Of a stretch of DNA of 46,527 bases, positions 37,940 through 45,222 are shown piece after piece (within the stretch, counting starts at the first letter, position 1; every line of letters starts with the position of its first letter). A model generated the notes under the pieces. The model had not been told where the DNA came from. It made no database searches and was given only the letters and a program-made list of their open reading frames with translations. The stretch is from Acidobacteriota bacterium. GTDB lineage: Bacteria; Acidobacteriota; Terriglobia; Acidiferrales; UBA7541. The position numbers and the translations under genes are program-made. The stretch covers positions 1-46,527 of the forward strand of contig QHYH01000150.1 of assembly GCA_003223215.1 (NCBI GenBank), read 5' to 3'.

Positions 37940-37955
37940 CTGTCAAAAATGACAG
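37940..37955. promoter_or_regulatory. Inverted repeat CTGTCA-N4-TGACAG in the divergent cytochrome/formate dehydrogenase region
   Basis: Perfect 6-bp arms flank AAAA; the symmetry extends outward (AAGC...GGCTT) with one extra base. It lies 76 bp from the decahaem cytochrome start and 147 bp from the formate dehydrogenase start, so a single factor could control both directions. The binding protein is unknown; the arms do not match FNR or CRP half-sites. Confidence 0.45.
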
Positions 37956-38101
37956 GCTTCATCGGCTCCAAGATAGACATAATCGTTTACGCAACCGGAA
38001 TGGCCGACTTGTGGATAAAAACAGGCGGTTCATTTTGCGTCGCAGACCAAGGTCATCGCGCGGACAATATCCTTCACCCCCATGGGAGGAGAGCCCTAAC
38101 T

Positions 38102-40765
38102 ATGGACCCGATCGGCAATCCGAGAACGGAAACTCAGGATCAAGTAGACCGTGGTCCGAGGACACAGGGCTTAACATCAATCAACCGCCGAGACTGGTTG
38201 AGGTTGACGGTGGGCGGTGGCGCAGGGCTAGCGCTCGGTGAGCTACTCGATGTGTCCACGGTGAGGGCCGCCACACAAAGGTTAAAGCTCGAAAACGTCA
38301 ATGAGTTCACTACCTCGTGCAACTTCTGCTCGTGCGGGTGCGGCATGATCGCCGCCGTACGCGAAGGCAAGCTCATTGCCATGGAAGGCGACTACGACCA
38401 CATCGTGAACCGCGGATCCCTGTGCGTTAAAGGCATATCCATGTTCGCGACTCACACCTCGCCGAACCGGCTTCGCACGCCTCGTTACCGGGCACCGGGC
38501 AGCGACCGATGGGAGGATATCTCGTGGGAAAACGCGGTGGAACGAATCGCGCAAAAGATTCGAAAGACCCGCGACGCGACGTGGATCGCCACCGAGAAAC
38601 TCGGCGACGCGGAGGTTCCGGTCAACCGGACGGATGCGATCGCCTTCATGGGCGGCGCACAAAACACCAACGAGGAGTGCTACCTCTTCCAAAAAGCGGC
38701 GCGCCTGCTCGGCACCGCTTTCGTCGAGCACCAGGCCCGACTCTGACACAGCCCGACGGTCCCCGGTCTGGGGGCTGCGTTCGGGCGGGGGGCGATGACC
38801 AACCACTGGATTGACCTCCAGCATTGCAAGACGATTCTGGTGGAGGGCAGCAATGTGGCAGAGAACCATCCCATGGCCTTCAAGTGGATCCGGAAGGCCC
38901 AGGAAAACGGGGCGAAGATCATCCACGTCGACCCTCGATTCACCCGGACATCTGCGGCGGCCGACATGTACGCGCGCATTCGTCCCGGTACCGACGCTGC
39001 GCTTCTCAACACCATAATTAACTACGTCCTTGTGCACAAGCTGTACGACGAAGACTACATCACAACCCATACCAACGCCCTCTTTTTGGGCCACGCGGCT
39101 TTCGACTTCAAGGATGGACTCTTCAGCGGGTTCGACGCGGAGAAGCACAAGTACGGCACGGAGACCTGGGGTTATCAGCTTGATGCAAAAGGCAAGCCGC
39201 GCGTCGCCGCAAACCTGGCTGACCCGCACTGTGTCTTCACGCGCCTCAAGACGTTCGTTTCGCGGTACACGCTCGAAGTGGGCGAGCGCATCACCGGCAT
39301 CCCGGCGACGCAAATCCAGCAGATCGCGGAAACCATGGCCAAGAATCGCCCGGGAGCCATCCTGTACGCGCTCGGAATGACCCAGCACACCACCGGCGTG
39401 CAGGGAATCCGCGCGTTCACCATCCTGCAGCTCTTGCTTGGCAACGTGGGCAAGCCGGGTAGCGGCGTCAACGCGCTGCGGGGCGAGCCGAACGTGCAGG
39501 GCGCGTGCGACATGGGCGTGCTCAACAACTACATGCCCGGCTATCTCAACTATCCGGCCCACGCAGAGCCCACCCTTGCCGAGTACACGAAGAGGAACGG
39601 GACCGCGGACAGCAAATTCCTCGTCAACACGCTCAAAGCGTTCTACGGAGATGCAGCCACTCCCGAGAATGATTTCGCCTATGCCTGGTTGCCTAAGCGA
39701 AGCGCCGCGAAAGACTACGGTACCATGTCGATCTTCGAGAGCGCTCTCGCCGGAACAATGAAGATGCTATGGATTGTCGGCCAGAACCCAGCGGGAACTA
39801 TGCCCAACCTGAATCTGACGTTCGAGGCGATGGCAAAGCTAGAGACGCTGGTGGTTCAGGAGATCTGGGAGACGGAAACGGCGACGTTCTGGCGTCGACC
39901 GGGTGTCGACCCGAAGTCCATCTCCACGGAGGTGATCTTGCTGCCCGCCCCGTTCTTCATGGAAAAGAACGGAACCATCAGCAACTCGGGCGGCCTGGTG
40001 CAGTGGCGACACGCGGCGGTGAAGCCCCCCGGGGAGGCCAAACCCGACGGCGAAATCGTCGATCTCGTATTCCGCCGCGTGCGCGATGTTATTAAGGATT
40101 CGGCCGACCCGAAAGACGAGATCATTAAGAAGGCCTTTTGGACCTACACCACTGCCGAGGACGTGCTGCGCGAGATCAACGGACGTGCGCTGCATGACGT
40201 TCCGGGCGCCAACCTGAAGGCCGGCGATCTGGTCAAGAGAGTAGCCGACTTGCAGCCCGACGGCTCGACCTCTTCCGGGGCCTGGATCTACGCTGGGGTT
40301 TTCGGCGGCGGGGTAAACCTCTCCAAACGCCGGGACTCGCAGACGGATCCCGGAGGTCTCGGCCTCTATCCCAACTTCGCATGGACCTGGCCGAACAACA
40401 TGCGCATTCTCTACAACCGAGCGTCGTGCGATCGACACGGCAAACCATATCCGGGCTCGGAGCCCATCATCTGGTGGGACGAGACAGCAAAGCGCTGGGC
40501 GGGATACGACGTGCCGGACGTCCCTGTCCTGACCGACGGACCGAATACGCCGAACGGCCAGCGAGCATTCCACTTGAGTCCGGAGGGTGTGGGACGCCTC
40601 TTCGCGGTGGTCTACCAGGACCCGGACCCGAAGAACCCCCATGTTCCCCGCGATGTGGCTTACGTGCCGAAAGATGGCCCACTGCCGGAAATGTACGAGC
40701 CCGTTGAGAGTCCAGTGGAGAACGTCCTGCACCCGAAGGTGAAACACAACCATGTGCTAAAATAA
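38102..40765 (+). CDS. fdnG: Formate dehydrogenase-N-like large subunit, selenoprotein, Tat-exported
   Basis: The gene reads through an in-frame TGA (38744-38746) as selenocysteine, residue 215, giving 887 residues. Flanks are diagnostic: FVEHQARL-Sec-HSPTV before GRGAMTNHW, as in FdnG/FdoG. The start at 38102 has GGGAGGAG upstream. NRRDWLRL (28-35) is a twin-arginine signal. C73, C76, C80 and C108 bind a [4Fe-4S] cluster (CNFCSCGC... SLCVKG). The molybdopterin domains follow (VEGSNVAENHP, DPRFTRT, YALGMTQHT, IVGQNPAGT). It oxidises formate to CO2 in the periplasm. It is shorter than E. coli FdnG (about 1015) and no beta or gamma subunit follows; a toxin-antitoxin pair begins 16 bp later. The multihaem operon is divergent. 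Confidence 0.95.
38747..38785 (+). promoter_or_regulatory. Bacterial SECIS element
   Basis: Directly after the TGA, the mRNA can form a stem whose apex is CCCC-GGTCT-GGGG (38761-38773). The GGTCT loop starts 18 nt after the TGA, the same loop and distance as I recall for E. coli fdhF. This is the SelB binding signal that recodes the TGA as selenocysteine. Confidence 0.85.
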
Positions 40766-40781
40766 CAAAAGGAGATTCGCG

Positions 40782-41048
40782 ATGGCAGCACTTGACTGGT
40801 CGCAGTGTCCGGTAGTGGAAAGCGTGCCGGGCAGGCGCAGCGGTGCATGGGTTTTTCGAGGTACACGGATGCCCGTGGCGACGGTCTTCGAGAATCTCGA
40901 AGCGGGCGCCAGCATCGAGGAAATCGTTGAGCAGTTCCATGTGACGCCGGAACAGATCCGGACTGTGCTCGAATTTGCAGCTCGCAGCCTGGATCCGCCA
41001 CCGGTTGAGGTCCCTACGTCCACGTCCAACGATGCTCGTTCTCTTTGA
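40782..41048 (+). CDS. DUF433-family antitoxin
   Basis: This 88-residue protein contains the DUF433 pattern GAWVFRGTRMPVATVFENLE, EGASIEEIVEQF-like (AGASIEEIVEQF) and VTPEQIRTVLEFA, a helix-turn-helix-like fold. AAAGGAG precedes the ATG. Family knowledge: DUF433 proteins are usually paired with DUF5615 PIN-like toxins, and the next gene is one, overlapping by 17 bp. The gene starts only 16 bp after the formate dehydrogenase stop, where an iron-sulfur subunit would be expected, so it may be transcribed from the formate dehydrogenase promoter. Confidence 0.86.
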   Translation: MAALDWSQCPVVESVPGRRSGAWVFRGTRMPVATVFENLEAGASIEEIVEQFHVTPEQIRTVLEFAARSLDPPPVEVPTSTSNDARSL

Positions 41049-41358
41049 CCACGGCACGCCGAGCGGCATCGCGCCAGCGCTTGTGGGGCACACTGTTGTT
41101 GAGGCGCGAGAGCGCGGCTGGGACAAGGTCTCTAACGGTGATTTGCTGAACGCCGCGGAGGCGGCCGGCTTCCAAGTACTGCTCACGACAGACAAGAATA
41201 TCCAGTATCAGCAAAACCTGACTGGCCGCAAGATTTCCGTTTTGGTGCTTGCGAACTCGCAGTGGCCGATAGTGCGTTTGCATCTCGGCAGCATTGCTAC
41301 CGCGGTGAACGCGGCAAAGCCAGGCGGCTACACCGAAGTGGAGATTCCCAAGCGATAA
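41032..41358 (+). CDS. DUF5615 PIN-like toxin
   Basis: This is a 108-residue protein from the ATG at 41032 (MLVLFDHGTPSGIAPAL). The PIN-like core shows an early Asp in LFDHG, GHTVVEARERGWDKVSNGDLL, and LLTTDKNIQYQQNLTGR, with the acidic residues expected of this putative RNase family. The frame is open upstream to 40975, but the ATG inside the antitoxin end is the natural start and gives the 17-bp overlap common for toxin-antitoxin pairs. It ends VEIPKR. Activity is inferred from family. Confidence 0.86.
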   Translation: MLVLFDHGTPSGIAPALVGHTVVEARERGWDKVSNGDLLNAAEAAGFQVLLTTDKNIQYQQNLTGRKISVLVLANSQWPIVRLHLGSIATAVNAAKPGGYTEVEIPKR

Positions 41359-41642
41359 GTCCAGCCGCTGGGCTGCTGCGAACGAGTTATATCGCCGGGC
41401 GACTGGCATCAGCAACATGTGTCGGGAGTAGCGGGGGGTTCGCCGGCCGAATACTCTGCTTCGGAATACTGGTTTGCCTCTTGCTCGAGTCTAGTATGAG
41501 TCTCGCATGAGCGCGCTGATATTTACAGGCGGTCTTGCCAAGAAGGGCTGCTATTACAGGCAATCCGGGCGAACAGTGCGCTGTATGCGGAGTTTGCAAA
41601 GTCCTTATTTGCAAGGTTTTACGCTAAGTTGATTCCACGGTT
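41359..41642. other. Gene-free stretch between the DUF5615 gene and the tRNA-like scar
   Basis: I see no supported gene, repeat or terminator here. Together with the tRNA-like scar and its flank it forms a stretch of about 500 bases (41359-41856) without an intact gene. Confidence 0.3.
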
Positions 41643-41726
41643 GGGGACGTAGTCCAGTTGGTTAGAACGCTGCCCTGTCGTTGGTTAGAATCCCGCACTG
41701 TCACGGCCCGTGCGAGTCTTATCCTC
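41643..41726 (+). pseudogene. Broken tRNA-Asp-like sequence with a 23-bp internal duplication
   Basis: Bases 41643-41679 match the 5' half of a bacterial tRNA-Asp: acceptor GGGGACG, D-arm with GTCCAGTTGGTTAGAA, and anticodon stem/loop CTGCCCTGTC with GTC. Then a second, 19/23-identical copy of GTTGGTTAGAA...CTGTC (41680-41702) is inserted, followed by a degenerate 3' half (ACGGC, GTGCGAGTC, ATCCTC). The T-arm is too short and no CCA follows. It cannot fold as a normal tRNA and is most likely an integration scar or decayed partial copy. Confidence 0.65.
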
Positions 41727-41856
41727 AACATTATTATACGCTTCCAGGCCTGACCGCACGCTCGGCCTGACCAAAGCCGCCAAAGCCGCATCCGACTTGC
41801 CCGACGGCAGTTTTTGCCCTAACCTGAAGATGACGAACCCAAGGAGCAACCACACC

Positions 41857-42129
41857 ATGACGATTCGTCTCACGCCGGAACAGGAGCGCCGGATTCGAGC
41901 GGTCCTCAGCCGCGGTGCTTACGAATCCGTTGATCAAGTTGTCGAAGCTGCTTTGACAGCCGTTGAGCAACGCACAGTGCCGGGTTTCACGGGGACACCG
42001 GAGGAACTCGACACCCTGCTCGCTGAAGGGCTCGCCTCAGAGCAACTCACAGAAGATGAGTTTTGGAGTTCCGTAACGAAGCAGACGGATGCGCTCTTGG
42101 CTGAGCACAAGGCCAGCCCGCGTTCGTGA
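41857..42129 (+). CDS. ParD-like antitoxin
   Basis: This 90-residue protein starts MTIRLTPEQERRIRAVLSRG, a ribbon-helix-helix-like N-terminus (MTIRLTxExExxI, then YESVDQVVEAALTAVE). An acidic tail follows (TGTPEELDTLLAEGLASEQLTEDEFW), typical of an antitoxin's toxin-wrapping region. AAGGAG lies ten bases upstream of the ATG; the frame is open back to 41710 but without support. The stop overlaps the GTG of the toxin gene (GTGA). The partner toxin is frameshifted, so this may be an orphan antitoxin. Confidence 0.8.
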   Translation: MTIRLTPEQERRIRAVLSRGAYESVDQVVEAALTAVEQRTVPGFTGTPEELDTLLAEGLASEQLTEDEFWSSVTKQTDALLAEHKASPRS

Positions 42130-42439
42130 AGGTTCTGTATCGACAGGCCGCCAGCAACGACATCGTACGTCAGTTCCGGTATTACCTCCACTCTGCGGAT
42201 GCTCCCGAGCCATTCGTTTCCGTGAAGCCGTCAAGCGCACTATTCAATCACTAAGCCAGAATCCTCACGTGGGTCCTCGATACTCCTCTAGCAATCCGCG
42301 AGTTCAAAATCTTCGCTCATGGCCTGTCGCTGGATTTGAGGCTATTCGGATTTATTACGCTCTGGAGGCAGATGCGCTCCACATTATTCGCATTCTGCAC
42401 GGCAAACGCGACGTAAGGCAGATCCTCGAAAATGAATGA
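42126..42439 (+). pseudogene. ParE/RelE-family toxin with a single-base frameshift
   Basis: The GTG start overlaps the antitoxin stop. The first frame reads MKVLYRQAASNDIVRQFRYY and so on, to ADAPE near 42209. The remainder continues in another frame as RFREAVKRTIQSLSQNPHVG, LRSWPVAGFEAIRIYY and RILHGKRDVRQILENE, which is the full C-terminal half of a ParE toxin including its usual terminal basic segment. Loss of one base near 42207-42210 (for example GAGGCC to GAGCC) restores a single ~104-residue protein when reversed. As written the product stops after 42 residues and should be inactive. Confidence 0.8.
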
Positions 42440-42657
42440 ACGCGTGTCCGCCGGCTGAAGTGGAATGGGATTCAACTTCACGGCGCAATTTATCGCAAAC
42501 GACCGATTTGCCATTCTGAAGAAAAGCGTGTTTGCAGGTACTAATCCGACGGACGATTCGATAACTTCCCGCTTGCCCGGGAAACTACCCAACCCAAGCG
42601 ACTTACCTTGACACATAAAACAAGTGAGGCAGAAGCGCCGCGTGGTTTAGTAGCGGA
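42440..42657. other. Intergenic stretch between the ParE remnant and the hydrolase pseudogene
   Basis: No gene or RNA feature recognised. It separates two convergent remnants and contains no clear terminator hairpin. Confidence 0.3.
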
Positions 42658-43499
42658 TTAGTCCAGCTTTTTTCCTGAAAGGAATTTCGACATCTGGTCC
42701 GCAATCTGGACGTTGTTCAGGTCCGACATCGGGAAATGCGTGTTGCCCCGGATACCGATCTCGGGCAGGTGCACGACGGTGACATCGCCGCCATGGCGGT
42801 TCACGACATCCCGCCACCTCTTGGCCATTTCGAAAAAAATGCGCCACTGCTCCTGGCCGGGATTCACGCTCGGCTTGTCGGGGATATTGTCGCCGTAATA
42901 GATGACGATCGGTATCTTCGTGAGGAGCATGAACTCCGACTGAGACACTGTGATAGGGCTCAGTGCTCTGCCGCCGAGCGTCATAGGCGGTGGCACATCT
43001 CCCTCGGGGAAAGGAAAGTCGAAGCCCGGCTCAAAGGAGACGCTGGCGCGCACATTCCTGTTCTTAATGGCCGAGCGCCAGCCTAGCCCGCCGCTCTGTG
43101 AGTGCGTGACAAGAATGCCCGGCCCGATCTTGCTGAATAGCGTCGAAACAGCTTCCGTATTCACCTGCGCGTCGTACGGGCCGGTGTTGGGAACCATCTG
43201 CCGGAAGAACTGGTTGAGCGCCTCCGGGTCGAGGGGACCTGGTAGAAGACGTAAGCGTGATCGCCGTGCAACCTCTGGCCTGCGGGATCGGTGCCGGCAG
43301 GGTTGTACGAGCCCTGCTTGATGGGGTCAAAGGTGCCGGGAGCGGTGGTGACCGACCCGCCGACAGCGAAGCTACCCTGCTCCTGGATCATCAGCGGATC
43401 AGATTTGCTCTTTCGGGTTTCTTGTGCCTTCGCGGAAGTGAAAAGGAACGCCGCCATCAGCGGGAGCGCGATGATAGATTTCCGACGCTTCCTGCTCAT
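42658..43499 (-). pseudogene. Exported alpha/beta hydrolase with internal deletion and frameshift
   Basis: The 5' part (43499 to about 43235) encodes a signal peptide (MSRKRRKSIIALPLMAAFLF... AKA) and a mature start with QGSFAVGGSV, GTFDPIKQGSYNPAG and HGDHAYVFYQVP. The frame then breaks. In the next frame it resumes at LDPEALNQFFRQMVPNTGPY, and continues through the nucleophile region ILVTHSQSGG, KIPIVIYYGDNIP and HLPEIGIRGNTHFP (the catalytic His) to 42658. The segment that should carry the first strands and oxyanion-hole HG motif is missing (roughly 80 residues by my recollection of the family). The nucleophile elbow also has Ser where Gly is usual. Not functional as it stands. Confidence 0.75.
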
Positions 43500-43596
43500 G
43501 AAATTTCCCCACTGCCCCTCACGTCGAGTAACTCCAGGTTGCTCGTTCCATGATCCTGTTTTTGCATGACTTTCCCTCGCGGTAGCCTTTCGTGAC

Positions 43597-43970
43597 TCAT
43601 TTCTTCTCGAAAACTTCCTTAGCAACGTTGATGGCGTCAAGATGACTAATCGTGGCAGGCCACGTCTCCGCGCCGCGCTTGAGGCGGAAGGAGACTCCGT
43701 CCTCGATGACGTGTCGATTGGTGACGACCTCACTTGGAGCCACAACAACAGCGCTTCCCTTCGCGATCACAGTTCCCGCACCATCAAGAGATTCCGCTAC
43801 GAATACGGACGCGAGGTGTGGTTAAAGACTTCTTGTGGCGATAGTACTTCCTGCTTCGGCTTCTGCGTGGACGCGTGTCCCGCAGTCGGGGCGCCTGTAA
43901 CAAAAAATGCAACGAGAGCCCCCGTTGCTGAAAGTCTTGAGAGCAGTGTGAACATAAGAATTTTTGCCAT
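43597..43970 (-). pseudogene. Fragment of an exported trypsin-like serine protease
   Basis: From the ATG at 43970 a signal peptide (MAKILMFTLLSRLSATGALV..., cleavage near GHA) is followed by QKPKQEVLSPQEVFNH. The frame then shifts near 43820 and continues as LASVFVAESLDGAGTVIAKG, then APSEVVTNRHVIEDG, which contains the catalytic His of the triad, then SFRLKRGAETWPATISHLD. After that it ends with AINVAKEVFEKK and a stop. The Asp and Ser halves are missing. Both a frameshift and a truncation make this a pseudogene. It is upstream of the broken hydrolase on the same strand. Confidence 0.68.
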
Positions 43971-44063
43971 GATTATGTCCATCTGTTTCAAACCGGCAAG
44001 CAATTATGGACCGCTTTCCTTTCTGCTTGACGTTTACACATGCTGTGCAAAGATGTGTGGTAA

Positions 44064-44549
44064 ATGCGGGAAGAGTATAGAGCTGACCTGAGAAAGGCAC
44101 GCGATGTTCTCCGTGATCTATTGGAGCGCATGGAGCAGCTTGAGGTGCAGATCGCCAGACAGCGCCGCAAGGTTGCGGCGCTCGCCGTTCTTGGCGAACA
44201 AAGCGGAAAGGGTGACGACGTGACTACCGAATTGAGACTCGACGGACTCACGAGTGCCTGTCGCTCTGCCTTGAGAGCGGCGGGGCGAAGAGGGCTGACA
44301 CCTATCGAGCTCCGCGCTAGCCTCAGGCAGTTAAATTTCCCGATAGACGGGTACCAAAATAGCCTGGCTGTCATTCACACGATTCTTAAGCGACTTGAGT
44401 CGTATAAAGAAGTGCGCGCTGCCATTCACGATGTTCATGATGGCAGAGATGATTCGGTCTACCAATGGATCGGACCCCAGTTCGGTGCCTCCAGAAGCCT
44501 CGCAAATCTGTACGCCGATGCGGAGCGCGATAAAATTCGCCGTAAATAA
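44064..44549 (+). CDS. Conserved hypothetical protein: N-terminal coiled coil plus winged-helix-like domain
   Basis: This 161-residue protein opens with a charged heptad-like helix (about 5-45, LRKARDVLRDLLERMEQLEVQIARQ in outline). The second part (about 60-125: LTSACRSALRAAGRRGLTPIELR..., then NSLAVIHTILKRLESYKEV) looks like a winged-helix DNA-binding fold in which the ILKRLxxxxEV segment would be the wing-proximal helix. No signal peptide or catalytic motif is visible. Function is unknown; a DNA-binding role is inference. It is followed 66 bp later by a DUF4177-like gene. Confidence 0.7.
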   Translation: MREEYRADLRKARDVLRDLLERMEQLEVQIARQRRKVAALAVLGEQSGKGDDVTTELRLDGLTSACRSALRAAGRRGLTPIELRASLRQLNFPIDGYQNSLAVIHTILKRLESYKEVRAAIHDVHDGRDDSVYQWIGPQFGASRSLANLYADAERDKIRRK

Positions 44550-44615
44550 AAGAGAGGTGACGTTTGGGCTCGACAGACTATCGAAGCGTCGCGCCACACA
44601 AAGGAGTGAAAGATT

Positions 44616-44801
44616 ATGTGGGAATATAAGATTGAGGTGCTCGACTTGCAAGGAGCCGAAAACTCATTGGCAGAAAGCGAGAAACAATTAGACTCCTTGG
44701 GTCGACAAGGATGGGAAGCTGTGTCTTTCATTCCGAAAGTGGGTAAGGGTGATTCCTGGTGTCTCGCCGTTCTCAAGCGCCAAACGCGTGAATCGCAGTG
44801 A
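44616..44801 (+). CDS. DUF4177-like small protein
   Basis: This 61-residue protein has the pattern MWEYKIEVLDL, then LDSLGRQGWEAVSFIP and a final WCLAVLKR. That is the WEYKV...LNxLGxxGWExV...vLKR signature of DUF4177. AAAGGAGTG precedes the ATG at a good distance. Function unknown. It lies downstream of the winged-helix-like gene on the same strand, possibly cotranscribed. Confidence 0.75.
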   Translation: MWEYKIEVLDLQGAENSLAESEKQLDSLGRQGWEAVSFIPKVGKGDSWCLAVLKRQTRESQ

Positions 44802-44905
44802 TTCGGTAACAGCGAGGCCGTTCAATGACGTGGTTGTCCCGGACCATGAGTGCGAGCACGCGTACCGGTTGACGGCAGCGAGAGCGAGGGAGATTTCGTC
44901 GGCGG

Positions 44906-45160
44906 TCAATCCTTCAGAGTTTGGATCACGGAAAGACCGGGGATTCTCTGGAAATCGCGGAGGTTCAGCGTCGCGACTTCGTAGCCGAGGTGCAACGCTG
45001 TCGCGCCGATCAACAAATCCTCGAACGCAAACTGGATGCCCATCGCTTCCTGTTGGCCTTCGATGCGCCCCGCTAGTCGCGCGATGGCAAGCGTCACCGG
45101 ATGCACCGGCACGTCGCTCGACAGCCGCTCGATGAATTCCAGTCGTCGTTGCTGTGACAA
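44906..45160 (-). pseudogene. VapC-like PIN-domain toxin, C-terminal fragment
   Basis: The 84 residues from a TTG at 45160 contain the second half of a PIN domain: VHPVTLAIARLAGRIEGQQ, IQFAFEDLLIGATALHLGYE (acidic catalytic residues E/D), and VATLNLRDFQRIPGL. The N-terminal strand with the first catalytic Asp is absent. Upstream the frame stays open into the Fic gene's promoter region, but that sequence is not PIN-like. It is probably truncated by a rearrangement near 45150-45160. No antitoxin is adjacent. Confidence 0.68.
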
Positions 45161-45222
45161 GCTATGACAGACGACTGTGACAGCACCTCGTTCGGCAAGG
45201 GTATCGCTGAAAGGAAGAATTC

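Noticed and set aside
38282-39562. A long minus-strand open frame (426 residues) opposite the formate dehydrogenase gene
   Set aside because: It is antisense to a clear conserved protein, and its Arg/His/Val-rich composition is typical of a shadow frame in GC-rich DNA.
38747-40765. A second, separate molybdopterin oxidoreductase gene starting at 38795
   Set aside because: It is in frame with the upstream gene across a single TGA flanked by FdnG selenocysteine context and a SECIS hairpin, so it is the same gene.
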